The notes under the pieces were generated by a model that was not told the DNA's origin, did no database searches, and worked only from the letters and a program-made list of their open reading frames with translations. A stretch of DNA of 64,000 nt. It comes from Mesorhizobium onobrychidis. Its GTDB lineage: Bacteria; Pseudomonadota; Alphaproteobacteria; Rhizobiales; Rhizobiaceae. How positions within the stretch are numbered: position 1 is the first letter of the stretch; each line of letters begins with the position of its first letter. The stretch lies in the NCBI RefSeq assembly GCF_024707545.1, contig NZ_CP062229.1, positions 5,623,501 through 5,687,500 on the forward strand, written 5' to 3'. Positions 26,902-35,030 of the stretch are shown piece by piece. Both the position numbers and the translations under genes were made by a program.

Positions 26902-27528
26902 TCACGGCTGCTTCGCGTCCGCTCGTTTGAGCATCGCAAATGCGCGATTGAGCCGTTGCACAGCTGTGGCGTTTGCCAGCAGTGCGTAAAGCGCGAACCC
27001 GCCCGTCAGAATCCAGGGCGAAGCGGCGCCCATGGCGGTCGCGAATCCGTCGGCGACTAGCAGCACGCAAATGAACACCAGGCGTTCCATCCGTTCGAAT
27101 AAATCCGGCCACGCGTGGTTTTCTATAGGGATTTCGATCGCCGTCCGCGCCTTGGCGTAGCTGGTGAGGATCCCGCCGGCGAATGCGATCATTGCGATCG
27201 CCCACAGATCGGCGACCCAGCCTATTGCCGCAAAAACGGCAAGTTCCTGATAACGGTCGGCCATGGCGTCGAAATAACCACCGGCCTTGGTGCTCATATG
27301 TCTGCGACGGGCAACCGCGCCGTCCAGCGCGTCGAAGGTGAAGGCAAACGCGAGGCAAAGGCCAAAGGCAAGGCTTGACTGGTGGTACAGATAGGCGGCG
27401 CACGACAGGGCGACGAGCACTAGCCCGCCTGATGTAACCTGGTTCGGGGTCATGCCGATCCCGACCAGCGGAGAAGCGGCATGCTCCCATAGCGGGTCGA
27501 TACGACGTTTCATGAGACCGGCGATCAT
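26902..27528 (-). CDS. CDP-alcohol phosphatidyltransferase
   Basis: A membrane enzyme of 208 residues that joins a CDP-activated lipid to an alcohol, probably in phospholipid synthesis. The family motif D-x2-DG-x2-AR-x8-G-x3-D-x3-D is complete, starting 'DALDGAVARRRHMSTKAGG' and ending 'YFDAMAD'. Five or six hydrophobic segments follow. Translation probably starts at ATG 27528 (alternative 27513). A longer open frame reaches 28017 but is not family-like. An EcfG-type promoter lies 40 bp upstream. It stands divergent from pgpA, whose product would dephosphorylate phosphatidylglycerophosphate, so the pair points to phosphatidylglycerol-type lipids. Confidence 0.85.
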   Translation of the reverse strand: MIAGLMKRRIDPLWEHAASPLVGIGMTPNQVTSGGLVLVALSCAAYLYHQSSLAFGLCLAFAFTFDALDGAVARRRHMSTKAGGYFDAMADRYQELAVFAAIGWVADLWAIAMIAFAGGILTSYAKARTAIEIPIENHAWPDLFERMERLVFICVLLVADGFATAMGAASPWILTGGFALYALLANATAVQRLNRAFAMLKRADAKQP

Positions 27529-27887
27529 GATTACTCGGCTCCTCTGATGATGTCGTTGCGCGGAGCTTAACCGGCAAATTTCGGGTTCGTTCCAACCATC
27601 GGCACCGTTCGAGTTGTCAACGCGGGCCGAGATCGGCTCAGACGTCTTTCCCAGCTCAACCCAGCAGCGTTTCTTTGGCGAATGCGGCCAATGGATTAAG
27701 GTAGCCAGAGGCTGCCAAGCTGGCGGCGAAACGGAAAATTTCGGTTGCTGCGACAGCAGCCCGATATTGTTTCGCAGTTTCTGCAATACCCGTTGTGTCC
27801 GCTGTCGCAAATCGACTGGCGGTAGTAACCCGAAAGATGCCGTTATAACGCGTATTCGCAATTCACGGGGAAGCTGTCCGAAACTCC
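27529..27887. other. Divergent intergenic region between phospholipid genes
   Basis: The 359-bp region holds the EcfG-type promoter of the minus-strand gene. Open frames cross it on both strands but are unlike known proteins. I see no clear promoter for pgpA. Confidence 0.4.
27569..27593 (-). promoter_or_regulatory. EcfG-type promoter of the CDP-alcohol phosphatidyltransferase gene
   Basis: Minus strand GGAAC at 27593-27589, 16 nt, then GGTT at 27572-27569, about 40 nt before the ATG at 27528. The -35 element is perfect and the -10 has GGTT in place of CGTT. Confidence 0.55.
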
Positions 27888-28361
27888 ATGCGTAAATTTC
27901 TTCCCAAGTTGGCTTACCTACTCGCGACCTCTGCCGGCGCAGGATTATCTCCGGTATGGCCGGGCACGGTCGGCGCGGGCGTCGGAGTGGCTCTTGCCGC
28001 GGTCCTGATACCTGCATCGCCTTGGCTGATCGTGCTTGCCTACATGGCCGTATTCGCCGTGGGAGTATGGGCGTCGTCGCATGTCATCTCCCGTACCGGG
28101 ACGGAGGATCCGCAGATCGTCGTCATTGACGAGACCTTCGGCACCGCCGCAACGCTTTCCATGCTACCGCTCGACCCGGTCTGGTGGGCAGCAGGTTTCC
28201 TTGCTTTCCGGTTTTTCGACGTCGTCAAGCCTTGGCCCATCGGCGTCGTGCATGAGAAAGTAAGGGGTGGGGTCGGCATCATGCTGGACGACGCGGCTGC
28301 AGCTGTGGTCGCCGGCGCGTTGCTGCTTTTGCTGAACGATTTGATTCAACGTTTGCCGTAA
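27888..28361 (+). CDS. pgpA: Phosphatidylglycerophosphatase A
   Basis: A 157-residue integral membrane phosphatase that removes phosphate from phosphatidylglycerophosphate. The N-terminal 'LATSAGAGLSPVWPGTVGAG' is the family's GxGxxPxxPGTxGS-like loop, 'VIDETFGTAATL' supplies the catalytic acidic pair, and 'FRFFDVVKPWPI' and 'GIMLDDAAAAVVAGAL' complete the pattern. It has three or four membrane segments. The ATG at 27888 gives the usual length. It is divergent from the phosphatidyltransferase gene. Confidence 0.93.
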   Translation: MRKFLPKLAYLLATSAGAGLSPVWPGTVGAGVGVALAAVLIPASPWLIVLAYMAVFAVGVWASSHVISRTGTEDPQIVVIDETFGTAATLSMLPLDPVWWAAGFLAFRFFDVVKPWPIGVVHEKVRGGVGIMLDDAAAAVVAGALLLLLNDLIQRLP

Positions 28362-28435
28362 CCTGCCACAGTCGAGCTTGATGCGGGCCGACGGGAAAAA
28401 CAGACCTCTCTCCACTAAAATCTGCCGCAGCAGCG

Positions 28436-29128
28436 CTAGACCACAGCGTCGCGCGGCCGCGCCAAATCGTTCGTTCCCTCCGGATCCGGCGCTTGGCCAT
28501 AGCTCATCTTCTTCATCTGCTCGATCACCCGCGCCATCTCCTCGTCGGAAAGGACCGGCGGCTCGCCAAGGGTAAGCGCCTGGACATATATGCGCGACAG
28601 GGTTTCGACCTCGTTCGCCAGCCACAACGCCGCTTCCATGGTCTTGCCGAGCGAAATCTGGCCGTGCTGGCCGAGCAGGCAGGCGAGGCGATCCTTGAGT
28701 GCAACCAAGGCGTTGTCGGACAAGGCCTGCGTGCCAAAGGTCGCGTAGCCCGCGCAGCGGATGGTCGTACCGCCCGCCACTCCCGTCATATAGTGGAAGC
28801 TCGGGATTGTCTTATGATGGCAGGCCAGCGTCGTTGCGTAGAGCGAGTGGCAATGCAGCACAACGTTGATCTCCTGCCGCTCTCTCAAAATGTCACGGTG
28901 GAAGCGCCACTCGGAGGAGGGCCGTCGGCCGACATAGGTACCGTCAAATCCCATCTCGACGATGTCTTCGGGCGTCATCGTCTCGTAGGGCAGCGACGAG
29001 GGCGTGATCAGGAAACCGTCGCTGGAGCGCACCGACAGGTTGCCGGCATTGCCCTGGTTGATACCGCTGGAGTTCATCCGGCGGCAAACATCCACCATTT
29101 CGCGGCGCAGAGCGCTGTCATCAGTCAT
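28436..29128 (-). CDS. Class II (FucA-like) sugar-phosphate aldolase
   Basis: A 230-residue zinc aldolase like L-fuculose-1-phosphate aldolase. 'PSSEWRFHRDIL' gives the catalytic glutamate, 'VVLHCHSLYATTLA' two zinc histidines, and 'LLGQHGQISLG' the third. 'GNAGNLSVR' is the phosphate-binding loop. Such enzymes split a ketose 1-phosphate (or D-apulose 4-phosphate) into dihydroxyacetone phosphate and an aldehyde. The ATG at 29128 overlaps the kinase stop (ATGA), so it is coupled to it. It is the last gene of the sugar operon whose first gene starts at 36020. Confidence 0.88.
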   Translation of the reverse strand: MTDDSALRREMVDVCRRMNSSGINQGNAGNLSVRSSDGFLITPSSLPYETMTPEDIVEMGFDGTYVGRRPSSEWRFHRDILRERQEINVVLHCHSLYATTLACHHKTIPSFHYMTGVAGGTTIRCAGYATFGTQALSDNALVALKDRLACLLGQHGQISLGKTMEAALWLANEVETLSRIYVQALTLGEPPVLSDEEMARVIEQMKKMSYGQAPDPEGTNDLARPRDAVV

Positions 29129-30585
29129 CGATCGTTCCTTTTGCTGGTCTTGCCCTGTTGCAAGTTGTTTCGCTTGATCAGTTCGCGCCACCGCTGTGCA
29201 TAGGCTGCGAGCGCCTCATGATCGCCGGCAAAGGCGGCTGGCAGGCTGAGCGCGATCGGAGCCGGCGTGTCACGAGTTTCGTGTTCGCCAAGTAGCGCCG
29301 CACCCGAAGCAGTGCCATAGGAGTCGAGGTTGTAGACCGTTTCGGCGTTTGGCCGCAGCGCGGCAACCAGTGTGGCGTAGAGCGGGTCTCGCAGGAAGGT
29401 GCCATCCAATGCAACCAGCCCGTTTTCGTTCAGCGCATCGATACATTCTACCGTCAGCAGCGCGGCGTAGAGCACCGCGAGCGCCTTGCGCTCTGCAGGG
29501 GTTTCTGCAGGCGGCCCTTCAAACCGGCCGCGCCCGGCGCTGCCTGGAAACAGGCCGTCATCGTCGCCGAACGACGGCAATGCGAAAGTGCCCCGCTCAA
29601 TCAGCAAACTGGCCAGCGCAGCGTCGGCTGCATTTCCTTCTTGCCCCTGCCCTGCCACATGACTGAACTCACGTCCGCCCATGGTCAAAACGCCGCCGAC
29701 CGGGTGTCCTGCCACGTCGCTGTTCAGCACCATTCCGCGATTTTCATCGAGTTGGTCGAGAGGTGTCGCCGCGCACATTCCGACAATCCAGGTTCCGGTA
29801 GAGATCACGCAAGCGTCGCGCATGCCTGCCGCCTGATAGCGGTAGAGGTTCAGGCTGCTGTCGTGGCCGCCGGTCAGAATAGAAAGCTCTTCCGGTATGC
29901 CGTGCCGGCGCGCCAGATCCTGCCGGATTGGCCCCAACCTCTTCCAGGCCGGATGAAATGGTGGCATGAGGCGCTGCCATCCCTGCCCCGCCACAATGGG
30001 CGCCCACTGCTTGCGCACGTTGTTCCATAGATGTGACTGCGCCGAGAGGATCGTCGTTTCGGCCGATGGCACGCCTGACAGCCGCCAGGCCCAGTATTGA
30101 GGCAAGCCCAGATACCACCGAGCCTGAGCGACGCGCTCCGGATCAACCTGCTGCATCCAGTACAGCTGGCGCGCCTGGTGGGCAGCCTTCAGCATGATCG
30201 AGCTGCCGCGATCGAAGAAATCGCCCGAAAGCGGCGCGTAGCCCTCGCGAATTGCCGGCGGCAGGTCCTGCTCATAATCAATCATCGGCAGGGCGCAAGT
30301 GTCGTCGGGATCTGCGTTCACCAGAACCCCTGCGGAGCCATGTCCGGTGCCGACCACCTTTTCCAGCGGATGGTGTCGGCACAAAGTGGCGAGCGAGCCG
30401 AACAGCCAGTCGCTGATGCCGTTGAGATCGTGCTGCCGCCAAGGCGGACCGGGCCGCACTTCGTTGTGGACAGAGAGGCTCTCCACGAGCACGCCGTCGA
30501 GCGTCATCGCGGAGAGCTTTATGTTGGTCTTGCCGACGTCGAAGACGGCGATCCTTGCGCCGTCCGCCTTCTGCCCGTCATCCAT
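29125..30585 (-). CDS. FGGY-family carbohydrate kinase
   Basis: A 486-residue ATP-dependent kinase of the rhamnulokinase/fuculokinase/xylulokinase superfamily. The N-terminal 'IAVFDVGKTNIKLSAMTLDG' is the phosphate-1 loop. 'ILTGGHDSSLNLYRY' holds the catalytic aspartate. 'ACVISTGTWIVGM' and 'NLDSYGTASGAALLG' are the ATP-binding parts. It should phosphorylate a ketose for the adjacent aldolase. The exact sugar cannot be read. Rhamnulose, fuculose, ribulose and apulose kinases all belong to this family. Overlaps link it to the aldolase, and only 4 bp separate it from the upstream isomerase gene. Confidence 0.88.
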   Translation of the reverse strand: MDDGQKADGARIAVFDVGKTNIKLSAMTLDGVLVESLSVHNEVRPGPPWRQHDLNGISDWLFGSLATLCRHHPLEKVVGTGHGSAGVLVNADPDDTCALPMIDYEQDLPPAIREGYAPLSGDFFDRGSSIMLKAAHQARQLYWMQQVDPERVAQARWYLGLPQYWAWRLSGVPSAETTILSAQSHLWNNVRKQWAPIVAGQGWQRLMPPFHPAWKRLGPIRQDLARRHGIPEELSILTGGHDSSLNLYRYQAAGMRDACVISTGTWIVGMCAATPLDQLDENRGMVLNSDVAGHPVGGVLTMGGREFSHVAGQGQEGNAADAALASLLIERGTFALPSFGDDDGLFPGSAGRGRFEGPPAETPAERKALAVLYAALLTVECIDALNENGLVALDGTFLRDPLYATLVAALRPNAETVYNLDSYGTASGAALLGEHETRDTPAPIALSLPAAFAGDHEALAAYAQRWRELIKRNNLQQGKTSKRNDR

Positions 30586-30589
30586 CGTG

Positions 30590-31438
30590 TCAGATCAGAC
30601 CGTATTGGCGAGCCTTGTTGCGCAGGAACGGCAAGCCATTGCCCATCACTTCGGCCTCGTCCTTCGCAACCGGCCGCCAGACCGAGAGGCCGTAGGAGAC
30701 TTCCGGCGGCATGTTGATGAAGCTTTCCATGGCAAGTCCGCCCTTGAAGCCGATCGCCGCCAGCGTTGCGTAAATCTCGTCCCAGGGGCAGTTGCCGGTG
30801 CCCGGTGTGCCGCGATCGCTCTCAGACAAGTGGATGTACTTCAGGTGGTCGCGGGCGGCCAGAATGCCATTGGCAGCCCCCTTCTCCTCGATGTTCATAT
30901 GGTAGGTGTCGAGATGAACAAAGATGTTGTCGGCCCCGACTTTCTCGACCATCCAGACTGCCTGCGCGCCGGTATTGATCAAATGGTTCTCGTAGCGGTT
31001 CACCGCCTCGATTCCGAGCTCGATGCCGCGTTTCTTGGCGTGCTTGGCGGCGACGGTCAGCACATGGGCGATGTTGTCGTATTCCTTTTCGGTGGGTGGC
31101 AGGCCGGTGCGTTCGCCGATGCCGCCGAAAATCACGCCGGAAAGCGCCAGCGCGCCCATTTCCGCAGTCTTGTCGATCGCCACTTCGAGATGTTCGATGG
31201 CGGCATCCGGCCGCACCGAGGCCCAGGCGCGCTCCGGCAGCCCAAGCGAGCAAACGGCAGGAAGATTGTGCTTTTCGAGCAAGGCGCGTGTGTGCGCGGC
31301 ATCGACCGCCGGCGCGTTCAGAAGCGCGATCTCGATAAAGTCCATCCCGTATTTGACCGAAGCCGCGATCGCCTTCTCCGCGCCGGCCCGGTCCCAGTTC
31401 ATCGTCCACATCGAGGTGTGGACCCCAAAACCATGCAT
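30590..31438 (-). CDS. TIM-barrel sugar isomerase/epimerase (ketose 3-epimerase-like)
   Basis: A 282-residue AP-endonuclease-2-fold protein. 'FGVHTSMWTMNWDRAGAEKA' is the barrel's first strand. The metal ligands are visible in 'GIEAVNRYENH' (Glu), 'HLDTYHMNIEE' (Asp, His), 'YIHLSESDRG' (His) and 'LAMESFINM' (Glu). This is the arrangement of D-tagatose/D-psicose 3-epimerases, and D-apiose isomerase is from the same superfamily. It would make the ketose used by the kinase. It lies between the permease and kinase genes of the same operon. Confidence 0.85.
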   Translation of the reverse strand: MHGFGVHTSMWTMNWDRAGAEKAIAASVKYGMDFIEIALLNAPAVDAAHTRALLEKHNLPAVCSLGLPERAWASVRPDAAIEHLEVAIDKTAEMGALALSGVIFGGIGERTGLPPTEKEYDNIAHVLTVAAKHAKKRGIELGIEAVNRYENHLINTGAQAVWMVEKVGADNIFVHLDTYHMNIEEKGAANGILAARDHLKYIHLSESDRGTPGTGNCPWDEIYATLAAIGFKGGLAMESFINMPPEVSYGLSVWRPVAKDEAEVMGNGLPFLRNKARQYGLI

Positions 31439-31443
31439 CTAAC

Positions 31444-32439
31444 TCATCCTCTGTTTGTGTTTAGGAATTTGAGGCGCCCGGCAAGCCAGCGCAGGATCAT
31501 CACCGTGATCATCAGGATGCCCCAGACTGCCGTCGCAAGATGCTGGTTTGCGCCCATCAGATTGAGTCCCGAGGACAGAAGCTGGAGCACGACCAGCGCA
31601 ACGAAGACCGGGATCACCCGACCGAAGCCGCCGAACGGATTGACCCCGCCAAGGAAGCAGGCAAGCACGGTGATCAGCAGGTAAGACTCGCCGTGGCCGA
31701 CACGCACCGAATTGAAGCGCGCCAGCATGATGATGCCGGCTACCGCGCACATCGCGCCGGACAATGTGTAGACGAGAACCTGCACCTTGCGCGTATTGAT
31801 ACCGGAATAGCGCGTGGCCTCGATATTGGAGCCTATCATGTAGGTGTTGAACCCTAGCTTCATGCGCGTCAGCAAGACGTGCCAGATCAGCACGCAAGCG
31901 ATGAAGATGAGCAACGGCACCGGGATGCCAAAAATCGAACCGTAGCCGATCGGCGCCAGGAAGCCGGGAATGCCGGACACGTCGCCGCCGCGCGTCAGGA
32001 ATTCGCCGAGACCGCGCAGGAAGATCATCATCGACAGCGAGACCAGGATCGGGTGAGCCTTGGTGTAGGCGATGACGAGCCCCATGATCAGCCCGCTCAG
32101 TGCTCCGACCGCAATGGCAAGGAGCGAGCCAAGCACAAAGGCGCCGATGCCCGCGTCGACGCCTCCCTGGCTTTGCAGTACCCAAGCCAGCGTCAGGCCG
32201 GCCATGTTGGCCGTGAAGGTGATGGCCAGGTTCAGGCCGCCGGTCAGGATCGGCAGCAGCATGGCGAGTGTGAGGAGGCCGAGTTCCGGCAGCTGGAAGG
32301 CGACGGATTCAAAGGTAGCGCGGGAAAGAAAGTTCGGCGCGGCAAAGCCGAACACGATCATGACAGCTACGAACGCGGCAAACGGACCTGCAAGTTCGGG
32401 GCCGAGCGCGTTGCGGACGCGTTCAATCAAAACCGTCAT
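31444..32439 (-). CDS. Sugar ABC transporter permease (RbsC-like)
   Basis: A permease of 331 residues with eight to ten membrane segments and the RbsC/FrcC features 'PILTGGLNLAITFTANMAGL', 'GLVIAYTKAHPILVSLSMM', 'IGSNIEATRYSGINTRKVQV' and 'VLACFLGGVNPFGGFG'. The last corresponds to the conserved GG-x-S/N-x-x-GG region. ATG 32439 overlaps the stop of the preceding permease by ATGA. A much longer upstream open frame is a shadow of the neighbouring permease. With the second permease it forms the membrane channel of a CUT2 pentose/hexose importer. Confidence 0.9.
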   Translation of the reverse strand: MTVLIERVRNALGPELAGPFAAFVAVMIVFGFAAPNFLSRATFESVAFQLPELGLLTLAMLLPILTGGLNLAITFTANMAGLTLAWVLQSQGGVDAGIGAFVLGSLLAIAVGALSGLIMGLVIAYTKAHPILVSLSMMIFLRGLGEFLTRGGDVSGIPGFLAPIGYGSIFGIPVPLLIFIACVLIWHVLLTRMKLGFNTYMIGSNIEATRYSGINTRKVQVLVYTLSGAMCAVAGIIMLARFNSVRVGHGESYLLITVLACFLGGVNPFGGFGRVIPVFVALVVLQLLSSGLNLMGANQHLATAVWGILMITVMILRWLAGRLKFLNTNRG

Positions 32440-33437
32440 GAATGCACCCGTCGGCTTTTCAGGAACGGCAGCAGGCGTTCGATGCTGGTATTCGAAAGCG
32501 TGATTGCGGCAAGAATGATGGCGCCGACGATCATCTTGAACGCGAAAGGCGACACGCCCATCAAATTTAGTCCGTTCTGGGTAATCGAGACCAACAGAAC
32601 GCCCAGAATGCAGCCGAGCACGCTGCCCTTGCCGCCGCCGAGCCGCGCACCGCCAAGGACTACGGCTGCCAGGACGTCGAGTTCGCGCCCATAAAGGGCA
32701 TTCGGCACAACCTCCTGCGCGTAATGCGCTTGGACGAGACCGGCGATACCCGCCATCAGGCCAAGCCAGCCGAAGGCGATAAATTGCATGGCACCGATAT
32801 TGATACCGAAGCGGCGCGCGCCCTCCGGGTTGTCGCCAAATGCGTAGAGTTGGCGGCCAGTGGTGGTGCGCGTGATCAACGCCCAGGTAGCGAACACGCA
32901 TATGGCCATAATGAGCACAGGCAGGGTGATCTCCGCCCAGGTCCCGTCAGCCATCTCTCGCTCGAACAGCACGACGCGGGTGGTGAGCCAGTCCGGCAGG
33001 TTGTAGATCGACACGCCGCCTGTGAAAAACATCAGCAAGCCGAAGAAAATGTTGAAAGTCGAAATCGTGGCGACGATCGAGATGATCCTGAACCCGTGGA
33101 TCAGGAAGGCGTTGATGCAGCCCAACGCGACGCCCAATGCGCCAGCGATGATGAAGCCGACAATCCAATTCCCGCCGCCGATCCAGCCGAGGACGGTCGC
33201 GGTCAGATATTGCACAACGGAGGCAGCAACAGCGAAGGAGATGTCAATGCCGCCGGCGATCAGCACGACCAGCAGGCCAACGGCGAAGATGATGTTGACC
33301 GAGCCGGTGTTTAGAAGGTCAAACGCGTTGCCGAGGGTGAAGAACCGGTCCGTCGCGAACGAAAGGAAGACGCAGATGACGGCGATAACGGCGAGCAAAG
33401 CCAGTTCCGTTGCGTGGGAGCGGACAAACCTACGCAT
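32436..33437 (-). CDS. Sugar ABC transporter permease (RbsC-like)
   Basis: A permease of 333 residues: 'MRRFVRSHATELALLAVIAV', 'LLVVLIAGGIDISFAVAASV' with the typical AGGIDIS-x-A motif, 'INAFLIHGFRIISIVATIST', 'GDNPEGARRFGINIGAMQF' and 'LAAVVLGGARLGGGKGSVLG'. The start at 33437 lies 8 bp inside the end of the ATPase gene. The second permease follows by ATGA overlap. A distinct second permease next to it shows the channel is a heterodimer, which occurs in this family. Confidence 0.9.
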   Translation of the reverse strand: MRRFVRSHATELALLAVIAVICVFLSFATDRFFTLGNAFDLLNTGSVNIIFAVGLLVVLIAGGIDISFAVAASVVQYLTATVLGWIGGGNWIVGFIIAGALGVALGCINAFLIHGFRIISIVATISTFNIFFGLLMFFTGGVSIYNLPDWLTTRVVLFEREMADGTWAEITLPVLIMAICVFATWALITRTTTGRQLYAFGDNPEGARRFGINIGAMQFIAFGWLGLMAGIAGLVQAHYAQEVVPNALYGRELDVLAAVVLGGARLGGGKGSVLGCILGVLLVSITQNGLNLMGVSPFAFKMIVGAIILAAITLSNTSIERLLPFLKSRRVHS

Positions 33438-34944
33438 AGACCGCCTCCTCGATCGCCTGGAGGGTCGCAGCGCCCGGCGTAAATTCGCCGACAATGCGCC
33501 CCTGAGCCATGTGCAGCACACGGTCCGCGTTGAAATAGACTTCAGGCACCTCGTCCGAGATCAGGATAATGGCCAGGCCGCTGTCCGCCAGCTTGGAAAC
33601 GATGTCGAAAATGCCGGCGCGCGCGCCGACATCGACGCCGACCGTCGGTGCGTCGAGGATAAGCAGCTTCGGGTCGGTCGCCAGCCATTTTGCAATGGCA
33701 ACACGTTGCTGATTTCCCCCTGACAGGGTCGAGATCGCGTCGTCCTGCCTTCCGATCCTGACGCCGAGATCCCTAATCCAGCGATTGACCAGAGATCGCT
33801 GGCGATCGCTCGAAATGAAACCGCCTGAAAGGATCTTGTCCAGCGAGGCGATGACCATGTTGTCGGCGATTGCCTGGGGCTGAATGAGACCGAGCGACAG
33901 CCGGTCTTCCGAAAGATAGGCGACGCCGGCGGCGATCGCGTCACGGTTGGAACCGAAGCGAACGGGTTTGCCATCCAGGACGACAGAGCCCGATTTCGGC
34001 TTGCGCATGCCAAACAATGTCAGCGCCAATTCGGTGCGCCCTGCCCCGAGCAACCCGGTGATGCCGAGCGTCTCGCCGCGCCGGACCGTCAAGGACACGT
34101 CGTCGAATTCGCCGGGCCGCGACAGTCCCTTAACCTCAAGCATGACCGGGCTCCTGCTCAAATCCCGATGCAGGACGGAATAGTCGAAGGTCTTGCCCGT
34201 CATCAGCTCGGTGATGCGCGACTGGGTCAGGCCTTTGGTTGGATAGACGCCAACCAGGGCGCCGTCGCGCAGCACGGTGACGCGGCTGGAGATTTCAAGA
34301 ACCTCCGCCAGGCGATGACTGACGAACACAACGGCGACGCCCGACGCCGACAGATTGCGCACAATGTCCAGCAGATAGTCGGTTTCGGATTGGGTGAGCG
34401 ACGCCGTCGGCTCGTCCATGAAGACGAGCTTCGCCTCGCCGACGAGGGCGCGCGCGATTGCTACGATCTGCCGCTGTGCGATGGGAAAGTGGTGGAGTGC
34501 TAGATCGACATCGAAGGTAACACCAAGACGTTGCAAGGCGTTGATCGCGACACGGCGCATCTCGGCATAGTTCACCAGCCGCGGCCAGCGGCCGATGACG
34601 GTCTGGAACGCGATATTCTCGGCGACAGTCATCTCGGGAAACAGGGCGAGGTCCTGCCAGATGACCTGAATTCCGCTGGCCTGCGCCGTAACCGGCGACA
34701 TATGGGAGTAGCTCTGGCCATCATAGTCGATCACGGCGCCCGCCTCGGGCTTGTACACGCCCGTAATGACCTTGATCAGCGTGCTCTTGCCGGAGCCGTT
34801 CTCGCCGGCCAGGCAATGCACCTCGCCCGGCAGCACCTCAAAGCTGACATTCTTCAGCGCCTTCACGCCGCCGAACGTCATATTGACGTTGCGGAGCGAC
34901 AGCAGCGGCCGTGATGCGGCGCCATCGAGTGCCTGATCAGCCAT
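33430..34944 (-). CDS. Sugar ABC transporter ATP-binding protein (RbsA-like)
   Basis: A 504-residue tandem ATPase. Domain 1 has Walker A 'GENGSGKSTLIKVITG' and Walker B 'KLVFMDEPTASL', with signature region 'FPIAQRQIVAIARAL'. Domain 2 has the degenerate Walker A 'TGLLGAGRTELALTLFG' typical of the RbsA/MglA class, signature 'STLSGGNQQRVAIAKWL' and Walker B 'LLILDAPTVGVD', where the usual E after D is A-P ('LDAPT', in place of 'LDEPT'). That change in domain 2 is a known feature of some family members. It powers import through the two permeases. Confidence 0.92.
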   Translation of the reverse strand: MADQALDGAASRPLLSLRNVNMTFGGVKALKNVSFEVLPGEVHCLAGENGSGKSTLIKVITGVYKPEAGAVIDYDGQSYSHMSPVTAQASGIQVIWQDLALFPEMTVAENIAFQTVIGRWPRLVNYAEMRRVAINALQRLGVTFDVDLALHHFPIAQRQIVAIARALVGEAKLVFMDEPTASLTQSETDYLLDIVRNLSASGVAVVFVSHRLAEVLEISSRVTVLRDGALVGVYPTKGLTQSRITELMTGKTFDYSVLHRDLSRSPVMLEVKGLSRPGEFDDVSLTVRRGETLGITGLLGAGRTELALTLFGMRKPKSGSVVLDGKPVRFGSNRDAIAAGVAYLSEDRLSLGLIQPQAIADNMVIASLDKILSGGFISSDRQRSLVNRWIRDLGVRIGRQDDAISTLSGGNQQRVAIAKWLATDPKLLILDAPTVGVDVGARAGIFDIVSKLADSGLAIILISDEVPEVYFNADRVLHMAQGRIVGEFTPGAATLQAIEEAVYA

Positions 34945-34984
34945 CGACTTGAAACCCTGGATCCAATCGCGTTTGCAATCCTGC

Positions 34985-35013
34985 AGCCGGGCCGGCTCGA
35001 TGCCGGCCCGGCT
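34985..35013 (-). terminator. Strong stem-loop between binding-protein and ATPase genes
   Basis: A perfect 12-bp stem (AGCCGGGCCGGC at 34985-34996 paired with 35002-35013) with a 5-nt loop. It lies just after the binding-protein stop and before the ATPase start. No T-run follows on the minus strand, so it is more likely a transcript-stabilising or partial stop element that keeps binding-protein mRNA abundant than a full terminator. Confidence 0.7.
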
Positions 35014-35030
35014 GTCATTAGCTTGAGGCC

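Noticed and set aside
27614..27895. Plus-strand frame of 93 codons between the phospholipid genes.
   Set aside because: No family resemblance, no ribosome binding site, and it overlaps the pgpA start; probably a chance frame.
30299..31684. Long plus-strand frame of 461 codons opposite the isomerase and kinase genes.
   Set aside because: It is the antisense shadow of well-conserved GC-rich genes, with no protein-family features.
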